Shown here piece after piece: positions 8,124 to 15,725 of a DNA stretch of 64,000 nucleotides. Location of the stretch: NCBI RefSeq assembly GCF_039534165.1, contig NZ_BAAAUX010000040.1, forward strand, positions 1 through 64,000, given 5' to 3'. The notes beneath the pieces are model-generated. The model saw nothing but the letters and a program-made list of their open reading frames with translations, did no database searches and had not been told where the DNA came from. The position numbers and the translations under genes are program-made. Within the stretch, counting starts at the first letter, position 1. Every line of letters begins with the position of its first letter. The DNA comes from Saccharopolyspora_D taberi. Its GTDB lineage: Bacteria; Actinomycetota; Actinomycetes; Mycobacteriales; Pseudonocardiaceae.

Positions 8124-8816
8124 GTGCCGCCCGAGCCCCGCAACCCCGACCGCGCCGACCGCATCCTCGACGCCGCCGCGGCGCTGATGCTCCGCCTCGG
8201 CTACCGGAAGGTGACCATCGAGGACGTCGCGAAGCAGGCCGGGATCGGCAAGGGCACCGTCTACCTGCACTGGCGCACGAAGAAGGAACTGTTCTACGCG
8301 CTGCTGCTGCGCGAGAGCATCGCGATGACCGAGCAGCTGCTGGCCGTGATCGAGGACGATCCGGAGGAGATCCGGATGCACCGGTTCGTCCGGAGCGCCT
8401 ACCTGCTGACCATGCGCAGCCCGCTGCTGGCGGCGCTGCTCCTCCGCGACACCGAAGTCCTCGGCGAACTGGCCGAGATGGAACGCGCCGAGGACCTCGT
8501 GCTCAACGACCGGATCTACCAGATCTACGTCGAGCGCGGTCTGCTCAACGACATCCCGGACCTCCAGTTCGCCTTGCAGGCGACGGCGATCGGCTTCTAC
8601 CTCACCGACCGCTTCGGCCACCACGAGGAACTCGACCTGGAGACCAAGGCGGACTCGCTGTCGCGGGTCGTCCGGCGGGCGTTCGAGCCCGACACCGGCC
8701 CGGACCCGGCCACGATCGCGCGCACGGCGGCCGAGCTCGGCGACATCCTGCGGGACTTCACGTCCCGCTACCGGAAGCGGATCTACGCGTCCGATCCGAC
8801 GCGGGGAACCCGGTAG
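8124..8816 (+). CDS. TetR-family transcriptional regulator
   Basis: A 230-residue repressor. The N-terminal HTH domain shows RILDAAAALMLRLGYRKVTI, then EDVAKQAGIGKGTVYLHWRT, the TetR recognition-helix signature. The C-terminal half is an alpha-helical ligand domain. The GTG at 8124 is chosen because of the strong SD AGGAGG 8 bases upstream. Earlier in-frame codons run into the palindrome and the tyrA terminator. It sits 34 bases before a cytochrome P450 gene, so the pair is probably one operon controlled through the palindrome at 8076-8100, with the P450 substrate or a related hydrophobic compound as inducer. Confidence 0.9.
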   Translation: MPPEPRNPDRADRILDAAAALMLRLGYRKVTIEDVAKQAGIGKGTVYLHWRTKKELFYALLLRESIAMTEQLLAVIEDDPEEIRMHRFVRSAYLLTMRSPLLAALLLRDTEVLGELAEMERAEDLVLNDRIYQIYVERGLLNDIPDLQFALQATAIGFYLTDRFGHHEELDLETKADSLSRVVRRAFEPDTGPDPATIARTAAELGDILRDFTSRYRKRIYASDPTRGTR

Positions 8817-8850
8817 CCCCGGGCTCCCCCGACCAGAAGGGGCACCTGAA

Positions 8851-10053
8851 ATGGCGACTGCCGCCGACACCTGGGGAATCAACGAGGCCCAGTTCTGGCT
8901 CCGGGGCGACCACCCCGAGCAGCCCGTGAAGTTCGATCCCGCCACCGGGCTCTGGAACGTTTACGGCTACCCCGAGGCACACCAGATCCTCAGCGACCCG
9001 AAGACGTTCTCCTCCGACACCCAGCGCCTGCTGCCGGAGAAGGTGGCCAAGAACTTCGAGGCGTTCTCCGAGGGCAACCTGGTCAACATGGATCCGCCGG
9101 AGCACGGCCACCTGCGCAAGCTGGTCAGCCACGCCTTCACCCCGAAGGTCGTCGCGGACCTGGAGCCGCGGATCGCCGAGCTGGCGGGCGAGCTGCTCGA
9201 CGGCGTCGGGGACCGGATGGAGATGGTCACCGACCTCGCCTACCCGCTGCCGGTCATCGTGATCGCCGAGCTGCTCGGGGTGCCGGCGAGCGATCGCGGC
9301 CTGTTCCGCGAGTGGGTCGACGCGATGCTCAACAACAACGTGCAGTTCACGCTGACCGACACCGACGAGATGGAGAAGCAGACCGCGGTGGCCGTCGAGC
9401 AGGTCGGCAAGCTGACCGAGTACCTGCGCGAGCACGCCGCCGAGCGCCGCCGCAAGCCGCGCGAGGACCTGCTGACCAAGCTGGTCGAGGCGGAGGTGGA
9501 GGGCTCCCGGCTCAGCGAGAACCAGGTGGTCAACTTCGCCAACGTGCTGCTCATCGCCGGGCACATCACCACCACCGCGCTGCTGGGCAACACCGTGCTC
9601 TGCCTGGACACCAACCCGGAGCAGTACGCGAAGGTGCGGGCGGACCGGTCGCTGGTGCCCGCCGCGATCGAGGAGTCGCTGCGCTACTTCAGCCCGTTCG
9701 CCCTCGTCAGCCGGGCCACGACCGAGGAGGTCGAGCTCGGCGGCCAGACCGTTCCGGCCGATCAGCTGATGATGTTGTGGCTGGCGGCGGCCAACCGCGA
9801 CCCGCGGCAGTTCACCGACCCGGACACCTACGACGTCACCCGCCCGGCGAACCCGCAGATCGCGTTCGGCCGCGGCATCCACTTCTGCCTCGGGGCGCCG
9901 CTGGCCCGGCTGGAGGGCAGGGTCGCGCTGAACCTGCTGCTCGACCGGTTCCCGCACCTGCGCAGCGATCCCGACGACGGCCCGACGTTCGTGCCGAGCC
10001 CGAGCATGACCGCGGTCCGGAGGTTGCCGTTGCTGCTCACCCCCAGAGCCTGA
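8851..10053 (+). CDS. Cytochrome P450
   Basis: A 400-residue soluble bacterial class I P450. The heme loop FGRGIHFCLGAP places the thiolate ligand at Cys346. The K-helix ExxR is E275-S-L-R278, and the family segment MDPPEHGHLRK is present near residue 80. The I-helix motif is AGHITT (236-241). The usual acidic residue before the Thr is replaced by Ile239, which alters the proton-delivery pair. Redox partners are not encoded nearby, so it must use general ferredoxins. It is coupled to the upstream TetR gene. Oxidation of a small hydrophobic compound is inferred; the substrate is unknown. Confidence 0.94.
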   Translation: MATAADTWGINEAQFWLRGDHPEQPVKFDPATGLWNVYGYPEAHQILSDPKTFSSDTQRLLPEKVAKNFEAFSEGNLVNMDPPEHGHLRKLVSHAFTPKVVADLEPRIAELAGELLDGVGDRMEMVTDLAYPLPVIVIAELLGVPASDRGLFREWVDAMLNNNVQFTLTDTDEMEKQTAVAVEQVGKLTEYLREHAAERRRKPREDLLTKLVEAEVEGSRLSENQVVNFANVLLIAGHITTTALLGNTVLCLDTNPEQYAKVRADRSLVPAAIEESLRYFSPFALVSRATTEEVELGGQTVPADQLMMLWLAAANRDPRQFTDPDTYDVTRPANPQIAFGRGIHFCLGAPLARLEGRVALNLLLDRFPHLRSDPDDGPTFVPSPSMTAVRRLPLLLTPRA

Positions 10054-10213
10054 GCAGCAACGGCAGAAACCCCTGGTTACTGGCTAAGACGTTCCAACGG
10101 CCGAACGGTTGCCTCGAAGTTCGGAATTTTTCCGGCAACCGGACGACGTGACCGCCAGCCGCAACTACAGCACGTGCGGGAATCGACGGTCACTAGGCCG
10201 AACAGGGCATTTG

Positions 10214-10242
10214 GGTAGGCGTCCGCAACGCGGGCGCCTACC
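10214..10242 (+). terminator. Possible P450 operon terminator
   Basis: Eight-base arms (GGTAGGCG and complement) with a 13-base loop, 160 bases after the P450 stop. The rest of the 296-base gap up to the next gene holds nothing recognisable. Confidence 0.4.
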
Positions 10243-10349
10243 GGGCCGGAGCGCTTGCGGACGCTCGGCGCGGCGCGGAAATCAACCCGGGCGCCTCCCG
10301 GCCCGGAACCCGCTTGCAGCCGCTCGGCGCGATGCGGGAATCTCCGGGC

Positions 10350-10817
10350 ATGACCAACATCGCCGACGAGTTCACCACCCACCTCCGGCAGCTCGGCGCA
10401 GCCGGGCAGGTCGTCGAGTTCGAAACCGAGGTGCCGACCGCGGCAGCGGCGGCCGAGCTGCTGGGCTGCGAGGTCGGCGCGATCGCCAACAGCCTGGTGT
10501 TCACCGTCGAGGACGAGCCGCTGCTGATCCTGACCAGCGGTGCGCACCGGGTGGACACCAAGCACGTCGCGCGGTCGCAGGGCCTCGGCCGGATCCGCCG
10601 CGCCACCCCGGATTTCGTGCTCGCCGCAACCGGGCAGCCCGTCGGCGGCGTCGGTCCGGTCGGCCATCCGCGGCCGATCCGCACCCTGGTCGACCGCCAC
10701 CTGAACTCCTACCCCGTGATCTGGGCGGGTGCGGGCACGAAATACCGGATGTTCCCCACCACCTACCCGGAACTGATCCGGATCACCGGCGGGACCGAGA
10801 TCGACGTGTCCGGATAA
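10350..10817 (+). CDS. YbaK/EbsC-family aminoacyl-tRNA deacylase-like protein
   Basis: A 155-residue YbaK-fold protein. Conserved features are AAAAAELLGCEVGAIANSLVF, then LLILTSGAHRVDTKHV and the GGVGPVGHP loop that shapes the deacylase pocket, and PVIWAGAGTKYRMF near the end. Free-standing members hydrolyse mischarged tRNAs such as Cys-tRNA(Pro). The exact substrate here is not determined. The ATG at 10350 (MTNIADEF) is preferred over an upstream ATG at 10332 because the domain starts there. It is monocistronic. Confidence 0.85.
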   Translation: MTNIADEFTTHLRQLGAAGQVVEFETEVPTAAAAAELLGCEVGAIANSLVFTVEDEPLLILTSGAHRVDTKHVARSQGLGRIRRATPDFVLAATGQPVGGVGPVGHPRPIRTLVDRHLNSYPVIWAGAGTKYRMFPTTYPELIRITGGTEIDVSG

Positions 10818-11155
10818 CCCGGAAATGTCGACCTACCTGAGGGTAATGCCCGACTGGGTTCGCGCATCAGTTCGCCCGGCAGCGCGCCCGAAGCCGGCCG
10901 ACGACTTTCTCCTCGACGAATTGAGTTCGGCGTTTTCCCAGCGCACACCCCTCCGGATCGATCAATAGCGCGGTTTTCGGGGATGCGAGAACGCAATACT
11001 GTGGTACCCGATGATCGAGCCTAACGGGCGATAACACCTTAAGGTGAAGCCCATCGATTCGATCCTGCACCCCTTCAACGGCACGGCTACAAAGGTCGTG
11101 GCTATCAGCCGTTCCGGGGGAACACCTGGGGCAGTCATCCGAGGAAGGAAGTATT
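10818..11155. other. Upstream region of a small secreted protein gene
   Basis: These 338 bases, lower in GC than the neighbours, hold no supported gene. A 12-bp perfect palindrome CACCTTAAGGTG lies at 11035-11046 and may be a regulatory site. The end of the region carries the SD GAGGAAGGAAG for the gene at 11156. Confidence 0.4.
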
Positions 11156-11410
11156 ATGCGATCTCTGTCTCGCGCGGTCGTCGTCGGTGCTCTGGCGCTC
11201 CCGCTCGCGTTCGCCTCCGTCGGATTCGCGTCGGCTGCCGACGCGAACAACAAGGACGACGGGCACAACGACGAGAGCAGCCACTGCTGGTACTTCAGCT
11301 GCAACGAGTTCTGGTCGTTCTCGGACAACGACACCCAGATCCAGAACTGGGGGATCATCCACAACACCGACAACAGCGACAACAGCACCAACAACGAGTT
11401 CAACTTCTGA
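11156..11410 (+). CDS. Small secreted Asn/Trp/Asp-rich protein
   Basis: An 84-residue exported protein. A classical signal peptide (MRSLSRAVVVGALALPLAFA, cleavage near ASA-AD) is followed by about 55 mature residues rich in Asn, Asp, Trp, Phe and Ser. The mature part includes two Cys separated by five residues (HCWYFSCNEFWSF) and the Asn/Asp/Ser/Thr-rich tail HNTDNSDNSTNNEFNF. No enzymatic motif is seen. The composition resembles small surface proteins of sporulating actinomycetes, but no chaplin motif is present. It has a strong SD and its own strong terminator, so it is a monocistronic, probably well expressed gene. Confidence 0.72.
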   Translation: MRSLSRAVVVGALALPLAFASVGFASAADANNKDDGHNDESSHCWYFSCNEFWSFSDNDTQIQNWGIIHNTDNSDNSTNNEFNF

Positions 11411-11424
11411 TCTCTGCCGCTGGG

Positions 11425-11460
11425 AGAGGGCCCCGTCGCGCCGCGGCGGGGCCCTCTTTT
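11425..11460 (+). terminator. Rho-independent terminator
   Basis: Eleven-base arms (AGAGGGCCCCG and complement) with an 11-base loop followed by TTT, directly after the small secreted protein gene. Confidence 0.85.
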
Positions 11461-11465
11461 CCGGT

Positions 11466-12077
11466 TCAGATCGCGAGGGTGTCCAGGTGCCGCCGCAGCA
11501 CCGCCAGGGTGCGGGCCGGTGAGATCGCCGAAGGGGCGGTGATCACGGTCAGCGCGAGACCGTCGAGCAGGGCGCAGAGCCGGTCGGTTTCCAGCGCGAG
11601 GTCCAGTTCGGGCGTCCGGCCCGACCGGACGCAGCCCTCGAGGATCCTGCGCACCACCATCCGCATGCCCTCGGACATCCGGCGCACGTACGGGGTGAGG
11701 TTCCCGTCGGTGCGCGCGGCTCCGCTGAATGCCAGCCACACGGCGGTTTCCCGGTGGCGCTGCTCGTCCAGCGGCAGGAACTCGGCGAGCATGTCCTCGA
11801 CCAGCCGCCTGCGCTCCGGCGAGCCGCTGGCGGTCTCGCCGAGCCGGCCCCGGTGCACCGCGAACCGCTCGTCGACGGCGTCGACCAGCGTCTGGAACGC
11901 CAGCGCCATCAGCTCGTCGTAGCTGCCGCAGTAGTGGCGGACCGATCCAATCGCGAGGCCCGCCTCGGCGGCGACGGTGCGCAGGGACACCTGAGCCAGG
12001 CCGTCGCGGGCCACCACGCGGAACACCGCCTCGGCGACCTCGCGCCTGCGTTCGTCCGGATCGACAATCTTCGGCAC
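11466..12077 (-). CDS. TetR-family regulator (BetI-like C terminus)
   Basis: A 203-residue repressor. The HTH is VSLRTVAAEAGLAIGSVRHY, and the ligand domain is of the BetI-like type with the motif RHRETAVWLAFSGAARTD. It is transcribed divergently from a small membrane protein gene (12143), and a near-perfect inverted repeat lies between the two. It most likely represses itself and that neighbour. Confidence 0.88.
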   Translation of the reverse strand: MPKIVDPDERRREVAEAVFRVVARDGLAQVSLRTVAAEAGLAIGSVRHYCGSYDELMALAFQTLVDAVDERFAVHRGRLGETASGSPERRRLVEDMLAEFLPLDEQRHRETAVWLAFSGAARTDGNLTPYVRRMSEGMRMVVRRILEGCVRSGRTPELDLALETDRLCALLDGLALTVITAPSAISPARTLAVLRRHLDTLAI

Positions 12078-12086
12078 CTTGCCGTT

Positions 12087-12129
12087 ATAGCACGACCTTG
12101 CTAACTTCTTTTTGGCAAGATCGTGCTAT
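12087..12129. promoter_or_regulatory. Inverted-repeat operator between TetR and membrane protein genes
   Basis: Arms ATAGCACGACCTTGC (12087-12101) and GCAAGATCGTGCTAT (12115-12129) match at 14 of 15 positions across a 13-base AT-rich spacer. The site begins 10 bases before the TetR start on one side and ends 14 bases before the other gene start, the expected place for a shared TetR operator. Confidence 0.8.
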
Positions 12130-12142
12130 TAAAGGAGTGCTG

Positions 12143-12628
12143 GTGAACCCGTTGCTCTGGGCGGTGATCGCGGTCGCCGTGCTGGTCGCGATCGGCAAGC
12201 GGTTCCTGGGCGAGCCGATGAACGCACGCGAAGTGTTCGTGACCCCGCTGGTGCTGCTGGGCATCGGCGTCTACGGACTGCGCGAGATCCCACTGTCCGC
12301 TGTGGACATAACCTGGATCGTCATCGGCAGCGCGGTCGGCCTGGGGTTCGGGGCGCTGCGCGGTACGACCGTCCGGATCTTCGAGCGCGGCGGAGTGCTT
12401 TGGCAGCGCTACACGAAGTGGACGGCCCTGGTCTGGGTGGTGTCGCTCGCGGGCAACGCGGGCATCGGATTCCTGGGCGCGGCAATGGGAATGCACCCCG
12501 ACGCGCGCCCGATGACGCTGTCCATCGGCGTCGGACTGGTCGGCGAGATGATCAGCCTGGGGCTGCGTGCTCTGTCGAGCGGGACGCCGTTCGCGCCGGA
12601 TCCGGACCGCACCACCGCCCGCCGCTGA
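12143..12628 (+). CDS. Small integral membrane protein (DUF1453-like)
   Basis: A 161-residue protein with four or five predicted membrane helices: NPLLWAVIAVAVLVAIGKRF, VFVTPLVLLGIGVYGL, ITWIVIGSAVGLGFGAL, WTALVWVVSLAGNAGIGFL and a weaker one near residue 135. The pattern, with a conserved FGALRGTTVR turn, resembles DUF1453/CcdC-type membrane proteins, whose role is unknown. The GTG at 12143 is chosen because AAAGGAG lies five bases upstream. Its divergent partner is a TetR repressor sharing an operator, which suggests ligand-induced expression, perhaps for export or membrane protection. Confidence 0.72.
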   Translation: MNPLLWAVIAVAVLVAIGKRFLGEPMNAREVFVTPLVLLGIGVYGLREIPLSAVDITWIVIGSAVGLGFGALRGTTVRIFERGGVLWQRYTKWTALVWVVSLAGNAGIGFLGAAMGMHPDARPMTLSIGVGLVGEMISLGLRALSSGTPFAPDPDRTTARR

Positions 12629-12632
12629 ACGC

Positions 12633-13697
12633 TCAGCGGGGTTCGAGCGCGGGGCGCACCGCATCGAGCAGGTCCGCCGAGGTCTCCTCGGCGCTCTGCC
12701 CGGTGGTGTCGAGAAGGACCTGCTGGGTGCCGGAGCGCCTCAGCCGGTCGGCCTCGGCGACCGCCCGCTCGGCCACCCACTGCTGGACGTGAGTCGAAAC
12801 GCCGCGCAACTCGTCCCCGGCGAGCAGCGCCGACTCCCCGGCGGCCCGGCGCCGCACGCGATCGGCCAGCGTCGCGGCATCGGCGTCCAGGCCGACGCAC
12901 AGATCGCCTGGCACCTCCCCGGGCTCGCGGGTCACGACGATCAGCGCCCGGGCCCCGGCGTCCCGGTAGCCCTGCCACACCTCCGCCAGATTCGCCTTCG
13001 CCACAGCGGAATCCGGGGCGAAGCCGAGCTGGTCGAGGTCGGCGTACGCGGTCGGGACGCCGTCTTTCCACAGGTTCTGCAGCACACCCCACGCGGCGGT
13101 CGACTTGCCCACCGCGGTGGGACCGGTCACGACGATCACCGGCCCCGGCAGCGGCCCGCCGGGCGGCGGGAAGAAAGGACCCGGGGCCACGACGCAGCGT
13201 TCGAGGAGGGCGTCCACTGTGGCGTCGGAGCTCTGCCCGGTGGTGTCCAGCGGAATCCCGAAGCCGGATCTTTCGAGCCTGTCGACCACCTCGAACAGCT
13301 CCTCCAGCAACTCGGCGGGCGACCCGCGCCCGAGGAACCGCCGCCGCAACTCATCCCGCTCGCAGCGCAACCGCACGAGGGTGAGCTCGATCTCGGGCCG
13401 GCCCTCGAAGTGCGGCCCGATCCCCAGCTCCGGATCCACGACCCCGGACACGACAACCTGCCGCACACCCGCGCGCCGCAACGTGCCGATCACCCGCAGC
13501 AGGTTGGCGGCCTTGATCCCGTGACCGGCGGAGCCCCCACCCGGCGGCGGCCCGATCAACCCGAGCTGATCGATGTCCACGTAACCGACGCTGCCGCCCC
13601 GCGCCGCGATCCGCGTGTACAGCCCCCAGCCGGTGGTCGACTTCCCCACCCCCGGCGCACCGGTCACCCACAGCACCGGGATCGTTTTCCGCCCCAT
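12633..13697 (-). CDS. Tandem P-loop (AAA/kinase-like) protein, internally duplicated
   Basis: A 354-residue protein made of two homologous P-loop domains. Domain 1 has GAPGVGKST (13-21), YVDIDQLG (39-46) and LDTTGQSSDATVDAL (150-164). Domain 2 has GPTAVGKST (192-200), YADLDQLG (218-225) and LDTTGQSAEETSADL (329-343). The repeated order P-loop, D-x-D-Q-L-G and terminal TTGQS resembles adenylylsulfate- and shikimate-kinase-like nucleotide kinases. The phosphate acceptor is unknown. ATG 13697 is preferred to a GTG 26 codons upstream because the first beta strand begins there and a TACGAT box ends 9 bases before it. It is convergent with the DUF1453 gene, four bases apart. Confidence 0.78.
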   Translation of the reverse strand: MGRKTIPVLWVTGAPGVGKSTTGWGLYTRIAARGGSVGYVDIDQLGLIGPPPGGGSAGHGIKAANLLRVIGTLRRAGVRQVVVSGVVDPELGIGPHFEGRPEIELTLVRLRCERDELRRRFLGRGSPAELLEELFEVVDRLERSGFGIPLDTTGQSSDATVDALLERCVVAPGPFFPPPGGPLPGPVIVVTGPTAVGKSTAAWGVLQNLWKDGVPTAYADLDQLGFAPDSAVAKANLAEVWQGYRDAGARALIVVTREPGEVPGDLCVGLDADAATLADRVRRRAAGESALLAGDELRGVSTHVQQWVAERAVAEADRLRRSGTQQVLLDTTGQSAEETSADLLDAVRPALEPR

Positions 13698-14203
13698 ACC
13701 TGGAGATCGTAGGGACGCGGGCAACGGGAATTCCGGTTCGGGACCAGCGGGCGGTTGATGTGATTTAGGGCACAAATTCGATTCAGCGCGACCCTGGTCA
13801 GGCTCTCGCGGTTTTCACCAAACGCACACGAGCAGACACTTTGCGTGTTGATCTCGGCGCGCCACCAGGGAAACGCTTTGCTTTCACAGGAACACCAAGA
13901 GTGACTACTTCGGCTTGATCACTATTCGGAACCAGTTCCGGTTCTATTCAGCAGCACCTGCGGATTTCCACCAGGTGAAACAGGACTCGGATGGTCCGCT
14001 TTCGCTGCGAGATCATTGGTCCGCCCGCACATCATGATCCGCAAACCAATAACCCGAACGTTCCTGGAAACGTCGGATCCGGCAGGCGGCGCCTGTTTGC
14101 CAACGTCCACTTTCTCATTGCGCCGAGGTCCCACGGATCCTTAGTGTCCAGTGACCGCCGGGGAGATCCCCGGCAAAGATCAAAACTGAGAAAGAAATCG
14201 ATC
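13698..14203. other. Long AT-richer intergenic region
   Basis: This 506-base stretch is noticeably lower in GC than the average and contains no supported gene. It holds the promoter of the tandem kinase gene at its left end and must hold the promoter of the HTH/zinc-finger pair at its right end. No integrase remnant or clear repeat was found. Confidence 0.4.
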
Positions 14204-14449
14204 ATGAGACCACACATCTGCGTTCGGTGGGACGCATTCGACGCACTGCTTGAACAGCATGGCCTGCGGTCCAGGTACGCGATCGCCCGTTATTTGGATC
14301 TCAGCCAGCCGACGGTGAACCGGGTGCTCGACGGGAAGCAGTCTCCTGGAGAGCGGTTCATCGCCGCTGTGCTGAAAAGGTTCGACGTTCCTTTCGAAGA
14401 CATCTTCGAGGTATTCGAAGGACGGGCGGCCTGCGAGGTGAGATCGTGA
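14204..14449 (+). CDS. Small XRE-type helix-turn-helix protein
   Basis: An 81-residue DNA-binding protein. The HTH spans about residues 20-60 (SRYAIARYLDLSQPTVNRVL then DGKQSPGERFIAAVLKRF). It follows the Cro/C1-type pattern, including the Q-x-T-V-x-R recognition helix and the trailing FDVPFEDIFEV helix. The ATG is chosen at the start of the HTH domain. An upstream in-frame extension of 71 codons has no domain. Its stop overlaps the start of the next gene (GTGA), so the two form an operon. Such phage-type regulators are usual on mobile elements. Confidence 0.75.
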   Translation: MRPHICVRWDAFDALLEQHGLRSRYAIARYLDLSQPTVNRVLDGKQSPGERFIAAVLKRFDVPFEDIFEVFEGRAACEVRS

Positions 14450-14886
14450 CGACTTCGGCAGGTGGCCGGCACTTTCACCGCCGGTCCAAGGAAACGGTGC
14501 GCCGAACCGCATTATCGCGCACGGTCAACGGGGTGGAGGTCGTTCGCGACGAACCGACCGAGGCACCATTGCGCGACAAAGATCGGAAACCGATCCTCTG
14601 GACACAGACCCGCAAACTACTGCTCGCCGACGGATCGACCATCTACGGCTGCGCACATTGCGACTACGTCAACCACAACCCGCGCAGCATCCGTCCTCAC
14701 CTCCGGCACTGCAAAAAGCGCCCTGCCGCACCGAGTACGGCCACCGCAGCGCCGACCGATCTGGTAGGCGAACTGGTGACGTCGTACGAAAAGCTCGCCA
14801 CCGACCGCCAGGAGTGGAAAGAGCGAGCGCTGTCCGCCGAGCACCAGCTGCGGATGGTCCGCATCGCGCTCGGGGCCACCACGTGA
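14446..14886 (+). CDS. Zinc-finger-like small protein coupled to the XRE gene
   Basis: A 146-residue basic protein with a single zinc-finger-like cluster, YGCAHCDYVNHNPRSIRPHL followed by RHCKK (C-x2-C then His and Cys ligands). The C-terminal helical segment (SYEKLATDRQEWKERALSAE) could form a short coiled coil. The N terminus is Arg-rich. The pattern is like eukaryote-type C2H2 fingers and is rare in bacteria. Known bacterial examples bind DNA. No family name can be given. It is translated from a GTG overlapping the XRE gene, so both likely act together in regulating an accessory element. Confidence 0.62.
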   Translation: MTTSAGGRHFHRRSKETVRRTALSRTVNGVEVVRDEPTEAPLRDKDRKPILWTQTRKLLLADGSTIYGCAHCDYVNHNPRSIRPHLRHCKKRPAAPSTATAAPTDLVGELVTSYEKLATDRQEWKERALSAEHQLRMVRIALGATT

Positions 14887-14897
14887 CCCGGCGCGGC

Positions 14898-15296
14898 TCA
14901 GTCCTCGCGCCACATGTCCAGCACCATGGCGTAGACCTCGGGCTTGCTCATCTCCGGGCGCTCCTCGACCATCGCGTCGACCAACCGCCGCGCCTCGTCG
15001 CGACTCACGCCGCGGGCCTCCGCCTCGCTCAGGTACGCGCGCTCCGACGCCGAAGGCCGCCCGCCGCCGACGCCCCGTCCGGGGAGCCCGGTCCGCCACC
15101 GCTCGATCTCGGGCACCCGCTCGGGCGCCCAGCCCGGCACGCCGTCGATCTCGACGTCCGGCGCCGGGAACGGGTGCGCCGAGCCGGCGGGGTAGCGCTC
15201 GCGCCACTTGGTGACCGCCGAGCGGGACACGTCGAGATGCCCGGCAAGGCCGGACGCCCCGAGGTACCGCGCCGGTCCTCCGCGGAACAGTTCCAT
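14898..15296 (-). CDS. HTH DNA-binding protein (AlpA/MerR-like)
   Basis: A 132-residue protein with an N-terminal HTH (YLGASGLAGHLDVSRSAVTK then WRERYP). A wing-like segment follows: PAPDVEIDGVPGWAPERVPE, a form common in phage and plasmid excisionase-type regulators. The C-terminal half is helical and charged and ends VYAMVLDMWRED. The ATG at 15296 is chosen because the HTH begins there. Upstream codons run into tRNA genes. It is convergent with the zinc-finger gene, 11 bases away. Target unknown. Confidence 0.7.
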   Translation of the reverse strand: MELFRGGPARYLGASGLAGHLDVSRSAVTKWRERYPAGSAHPFPAPDVEIDGVPGWAPERVPEIERWRTGLPGRGVGGGRPSASERAYLSEAEARGVSRDEARRLVDAMVEERPEMSKPEVYAMVLDMWRED

Positions 15297-15371
15297 CGCG
15301 CCATTCTCCCCCAACGTCGTCCCTGACGGGGACAACGTTATGGCACGGTCTGAAAACATCCCGAAAAGCAA

Positions 15372-15396
15372 AGGACCCCCTGCGAGAGGGGGTCCT
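15372..15396 (-). terminator. tRNA-Arg terminator
   Basis: Ten-base perfect arms (AGGACCCCCT and complement) with a 5-base loop, followed on the minus strand by a T-rich tail, 20 bases 3' of the tRNA. Confidence 0.8.
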
Positions 15397-15415
15397 GAGC
15401 TGTCTCGACCAGACG

Positions 15416-15488
15416 CGCGCCCGTAGGGATTCGAACCCCAAACCTTCTGATCCGTAGTCAGATGCTCTATCCGTTGAGCTACGGGCGC
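15416..15488 (-). tRNA. tRNA-Arg (anticodon ACG)
   Basis: On the minus strand the acceptor GCGCCCG pairs with CGGGCGC. The loop CTACGGA gives anticodon ACG, whose A34 is the TadA substrate and becomes inosine to read CGU, CGC and CGA. The T loop is GGTTCGAATCC. CCA is not encoded. Confidence 0.96.
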
Positions 15489-15532
15489 ATGTTCATTTGT
15501 AGTGGGCACCCACCTCGCGGCGGGAACCACTG

Positions 15533-15622
15533 CGGAGGCTCCGGGATTTGAACCCGGGAGGGGGCGTAACCCCCAACCGCATTAGCAGTGCGGCGCCATA
15601 GACCAGACTAGGCGAAGCCTCC
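15533..15622 (-). tRNA. tRNA-Ser (anticodon GCU)
   Basis: On the minus strand the acceptor GGAGGCT pairs with AGCCTCC. The loop CTGCTAA gives anticodon GCU, which reads AGC and AGU. The variable arm is long and GC-rich (GGGGGTTACGCCCCC). CCA is not encoded. Confidence 0.95.
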
Positions 15623-15694
15623 CGGTAGTCCTCGCGGCCACCGGAGAAAAGACTACACAACCCTCCAACCCCCCGGCACAGGGGGGTCGGTTAC

Positions 15695-15717
15695 GGCTCC
15701 GGGACCCGCCCGGAGCC
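15695..15717 (-). terminator. Terminator of the acetoacetyl-CoA synthetase gene
   Basis: Nine-base arms (GGCTCCGGG and complement) with a 5-base loop, just downstream of the stop codon at 15726. Confidence 0.7.
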
Positions 15718-15725
15718 GGTCACCG

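Noticed and set aside
10867..11110. Minus-strand gene upstream of the small secreted protein
   Set aside because: The frame has no start with an SD and no domain, and its longer version extends antisense through the real secreted-protein gene.
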